Source: Alteribacillus persepolensis
GTDB lineage: Bacteria; Bacillota; Bacilli; Bacillales; Marinococcaceae
Reading direction: 5' to 3'
Assembly (NCBI RefSeq): GCF_900099605.1
Contig: NZ_FNDK01000002.1
Coordinates: forward strand, 174,131 to 238,130
Length of the DNA stretch: 64,000 nucleotides
The notes under the pieces were generated by a model, which did no database searches, had not been told where the DNA came from, and saw only the letters and a program-made list of their open reading frames with translations. Below, piece by piece: positions 61,284 through 64,000 of this stretch. How positions within the stretch are numbered: position 1 is the stretch's first letter; each line of letters starts with the position of its first letter. The translations under genes were made by a program, and so were the position numbers.

Positions 61284-62837
61284 ATGCTTGATACATTGCT
61301 TCAAGCCTTATTATCCATATTGAATTGGCAGCACCTTTTGGCCTTAACTGCTGGTGTGATGATTGGATTATTAGTAGGTTCTGTTCCAGGACTATCCGGC
61401 ACACTGGCTCTAGCTTTGATGGTGCCTATCACTTATAGTCTATCCTTAACAGTGGCGGTTGTGTTACTGACAGCCATTTATAAAGCCAGCACATTTGCTG
61501 GAAGTTTAACATCAATTATGGTTGGGACCCCTGGAACTCCTGCTGCTGCAGCTACTTTATTTGATGGGTATACACTAAAGAAAAAGGGCGAGGGACTAAA
61601 AGCAGTACAAATGTCAATTTTTTCGAGTGTGACGGCTGATATGTTAACAGATATTATGCTATTAGTCGCCATAGTACCGATGACTGCTTTAGCTTTAATG
61701 TTTGGTGCTCCTGAGTTTTTAATTTTAGTTTTGTTAGCACTCATATCTGTCGCTAGTATTTCAGAAACAAATACGGGGAGCCTAATCAAAAATTTAATTA
61801 GCGGGTTAATCGGTCTTTTTATTGCAATGATTGGAATGGAGGCCTTACGAGGGTCTCCGCGCTATACATTTGGTAATAGTGATTTGTTAAATGGAATCGA
61901 TATAATGGTTGGAGTTATTGGTTTATTATGCTTACCGGAAGTTTTCATTCAAATTAGTAAACGTTTTCATAAAGGGAATGAAAAAAGCAATGCATCATTA
62001 ACAGCCGGTGGAGAAAAAGCAAAAGGACTGTCGTGGAAAGAGGGAATAAAAGCTGTACCAACCATATTAAGAGGGGCAGTTGTTGGTGGAATTTTAGGTA
62101 TCCTTCCCGGGGCAGGTCCTTCAATGGGAGCGTTTTTGAATTATCAGATCGAACATCAACGCTCTCGGTCTCGCAAAGACAAGATAAAAGTAGGAAAAGG
62201 GTCCATACGAGGAGTGGCTGCGGCCGAGTCAGGAAACAGCGCAGTAAGCGGAGCTAACTTACTTCCGTTATTTTCATTCGGTATTCCTGGTGATGCAGCG
62301 GCAGCTATTTTAATCGGGGCATTTATGATACACGGAATTACACCAGGACCTAATATTATGGAGAGTACTCCAGAGATTGTTTATGCAGTAATTTTCAGCT
62401 TAATTATTGCTAATCTGTTACTTGCACCAATGGCTTTTATTTACAGTAAGTTTTTCAATATCATTATTACGAAACTTGATACTGCTATTTTATATCCGAT
62501 TATTTTAACCATTTGTTTAGCAGCGGCTTATTCTATTCGCAACTCTATGCTTGATGTTGCACTCGTTTTTGCGTTTGGTGTTGCAGGTCTCTTTATTATG
62601 AAGGCGGGCTTTTCGCGAGTAGCAATTATTATTGGTTTAATTCTTGGAGGCTTAACAGAATTATCATTCGGCCAAACGTTAGTTATGGGTGAAGGCTCAC
62701 TTGCAATCTTATTTGAGCGTCCTATCTCTCTAGTTCTTTTGCTTTTAACATTGATTATCTTTTTGATTCCTTTTATCACGAAACTATCGCAAAAGAAAAG
62801 CCAGCCAACGAGTGAAAGCGAGGGGATCAATCAATGA
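61284..62837 (+). CDS. tctA: Tripartite tricarboxylate transporter large permease TctA
   Basis: 517-residue membrane protein with about 12 helices and the two TctA signatures GSVPGLSGTLALAL (near residue 32) and LGILPGAGPSMGAFLNY, then AAAESGNSAVSGANLLPLFSFGIPGDAAAA. The family consensus LGIPG reads FGIPG here. It imports the ligand bound by TctC with a cation gradient. 29 nt after tctC; overlaps tctB. Confidence 0.94.
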   Translation: MLDTLLQALLSILNWQHLLALTAGVMIGLLVGSVPGLSGTLALALMVPITYSLSLTVAVVLLTAIYKASTFAGSLTSIMVGTPGTPAAAATLFDGYTLKKKGEGLKAVQMSIFSSVTADMLTDIMLLVAIVPMTALALMFGAPEFLILVLLALISVASISETNTGSLIKNLISGLIGLFIAMIGMEALRGSPRYTFGNSDLLNGIDIMVGVIGLLCLPEVFIQISKRFHKGNEKSNASLTAGGEKAKGLSWKEGIKAVPTILRGAVVGGILGILPGAGPSMGAFLNYQIEHQRSRSRKDKIKVGKGSIRGVAAAESGNSAVSGANLLPLFSFGIPGDAAAAILIGAFMIHGITPGPNIMESTPEIVYAVIFSLIIANLLLAPMAFIYSKFFNIIITKLDTAILYPIILTICLAAAYSIRNSMLDVALVFAFGVAGLFIMKAGFSRVAIIIGLILGGLTELSFGQTLVMGEGSLAILFERPISLVLLLLTLIIFLIPFITKLSQKKSQPTSESEGINQ

Positions 62838-63334
62838 GAGAAATAATGAGCTATCTAGTAATTGGTCTTATTGCTGTCGTGTTTATTGTTATTACTCCAG
62901 CACAAACTAGCTATTTTGAACCTGAATTTGGTTTAACACCGCGTACGTTCCCGTTAGTTATATTATGGGGAATTGTCGGTTTATCATGTATTGGAATGAT
63001 CGTAACGGTAATTAGACGGTTTTCTTCCAGATACGCTGCTAATTACCAGACAGATACAAGGGAAGAGGGACAAGAAAATGATGATGAAGCAGAAAGCATT
63101 CATTTTAAGAAAATATTCCTTCTTTCTCTTTTGACAGCTGCGGCTGTCTTGTTTATACCATATATCGGCTTTTACGTGTCCGTTGGTATTGTTTTGTGGA
63201 TTGCGTTTGCTATTGCTGGAAGGAAGAAATGGAGCAGAAATATCATTTATTCCGTCGTTACGATGGTTGCAATATGGGTCGTTTTTGAAAAAGTAATGTC
63301 AGTTTCTTTACCAAAAGGCAGCTGGTTCCTATAA
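62834..63334 (+). CDS. tctB: Tripartite tricarboxylate transporter small permease TctB
   Basis: 166-residue membrane protein with four helices (about 5-22, 38-60, 92-112, 118-155) separated by a hydrophilic acidic loop (about 65-85). Hydropathy, size and place match TctB. ATG overlaps the tctA stop (ATGA). The stop codon is inside a GGTTCCT/AGGAACC hairpin (63324-63340) without a T tail. Confidence 0.88.
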   Translation: MREIMSYLVIGLIAVVFIVITPAQTSYFEPEFGLTPRTFPLVILWGIVGLSCIGMIVTVIRRFSSRYAANYQTDTREEGQENDDEAESIHFKKIFLLSLLTAAAVLFIPYIGFYVSVGIVLWIAFAIAGRKKWSRNIIYSVVTMVAIWVVFEKVMSVSLPKGSWFL

Positions 63335-63449
63335 GGAACCGCTGTTGTATATTTTGTAAACTTTTATATACGCTTAATTGTCATAACAATATTATGTTAT
63401 GTTTAAATGGTTGGAAGGACGATATTTAATTAATGGGGGAGGTGATTCT

Positions 63450-63467
63450 ATGATTGTTGTATCTTAA
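63450..63467 (+). CDS. Five-codon mini-ORF with strong ribosome site
   Basis: ATG ATT GTT GTA TCT TAA (MIVVS) preceded at 7 nt by GGGGGAGG (63435-63442). Too short to be a functional protein by itself; it may be a translated leader before the phosphotriesterase-like gene 150 nt downstream, or the start of a decayed gene. The remaining intergenic bases have only a CATAAC/GTTATG inverted repeat (63382-63401). Confidence 0.3.
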   Translation: MIVVS

Positions 63468-63619
63468 GGCTGAAAGTACTGGTTTGTTGAACGAATAAAA
63501 CAGCAAGTATGAAAAGGGAGCCATTAGCCATAGCACACAACTAATTTGGATTCACACGTACTTTGACATGAAACAAAAGAGTGGAGGAACGTGTTGTTAA
63601 ATAATGGGAGGTTGAAACG

Positions 63620-64000
63620 ATGACAGAAGATTTCACAAAAAAGCAGGAAGATGCTGTGCATACAGTGCTGGGCCCGGTAGCTGCTGAGGAGTTGGGAGTT
63701 GTCCTTCCTCACGAGGCTCTTCTTTCCATGGTGCCTGGGGCGGAGATAGCACCGGAAATCGATACGGATGAAAGCAAACAATTTGAGACGTTAAGACGTG
63801 TCCTGATCGAGTACCGCCGTCTTGGCGGAAAAACAATTGTGGACCGCGGCGGCATGTTCAAAGGACGCAATGTCTTGTTGTATCGAGCGCTTTCGAGGGA
63901 GACGGGCGTGCACCTTGTGGCATCGACAGGACTTGGGCCGGCATCGATGGTAGGGTCCTATTTCACAACACAGCAGACAGATCCGCCCGGCCCGATGCCT
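63620..64000 (+). CDS. Phosphotriesterase-like hydrolase, N-terminal part (cut by window end)
   Basis: The frame is open from ATG 63620 to the window edge (127 codons). GGGAGG lies 8 nt before ATG. Residues 12-33 (VHTVLGPVAAEELGVVLPHE) match the N-terminus of phosphotriesterase-family amidohydrolases, and GGKTIVDRGGMFKGRN plus ETGVHLVASTGLGP match the next strands. The metal motif HxH of the first strand appears as HEA, so the second His is missing. The family includes lactonases and PLL hydrolases. It follows tctCAB on the same strand and probably belongs to the same catabolic cluster. Confidence 0.75.
   Translation, partial: MTEDFTKKQEDAVHTVLGPVAAEELGVVLPHEALLSMVPGAEIAPEIDTDESKQFETLRRVLIEYRRLGGKTIVDRGGMFKGRNVLLYRALSRETGVHLVASTGLGPASMVGSYFTTQQTDPPGPMP

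Overview
The window is a chromosomal segment of a Bacillaceae bacterium, and most of it follows the Bacillus subtilis secA-prfB to smpB-ssrA gene order. Supporting blocks are prfB, cccB-ftsEX-ctpB-minJ, uvrBA, yvlBCD, hprK-lgt-yvoD-ppaX-yvoF, hisZGDBHAFI, trxB, yvcI-rapZ-yvcK-whiA-crh, clpP, rpoN, cggR-gapA-pgk-tpiA-gpmI-eno, secG, est-rnr-smpB-ssrA. Proteins are unusually acidic in linkers and extracytoplasmic parts (CccB, CtpB, the M23 protein), which would fit an alkaliphile or halophile; that is inference only. No tRNA, rRNA, CRISPR, prophage or intact insertion sequence is visible.

Layout. 1-10.9 kb: end of prfB, an atypical short-chain dehydrogenase, a YitT membrane protein, cytochrome c-551, then a cell wall and division cluster (ftsE, ftsX, a LytM/M23 hydrolase, ctpB, minJ). 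This cluster is interrupted by a divergent cysteine desulfurase and a 30-codon ORF behind a sigma-B-like promoter. 11-16 kb: uvrBA with a near-consensus LexA box. 16.5-18.4 kb: yvlBCD behind a sigma-W-like (ECF) promoter. 18.6-22.7 kb: hprK operon. 22.8-29.5 kb: the complete his operon from hisZ, with a palindrome just downstream of its promoter. 29.5-36.4 kb: a TPR protein, trxB, the rapZ-yvcK-whiA-crh cluster and convergent clpP with a CtsR operator. 36.6-46.3 kb: an amphi-Trp protein, rpoN with a cre site, cggR with its operator, and the lower glycolytic genes.

46-52 kb: secG, a decayed KDPG aldolase, two esterases, rnr, smpB and tmRNA. 52.3-57 kb is more accessory: two overlapping genes (a 4-TM protein and DUF2515), a terpene cyclase of the squalene-hopene/sporulenol type, and CtaG. 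57-64 kb looks like a catabolic island: an M29/NicX-like metalloenzyme, a LysR regulator, a divergent tripartite tricarboxylate transporter (tctCAB) with a candidate cre site, and the start of a phosphotriesterase-like gene cut by the window edge.

The most interesting observations are: (i) an approximately 85-nt two-copy element downstream of rpoN and of the terpene cyclase, containing a hairpin with compensatory base changes; (ii) the 57-64 kb island, whose two putative metalloenzymes each lack an expected metal ligand; (iii) the 30-codon gene with a sigma-B-like promoter; and (iv) the KDPG aldolase relic. Many start codons below were moved downstream of the longest possible ORF because a Shine-Dalgarno sequence, promoter position or family length supports the shorter form.
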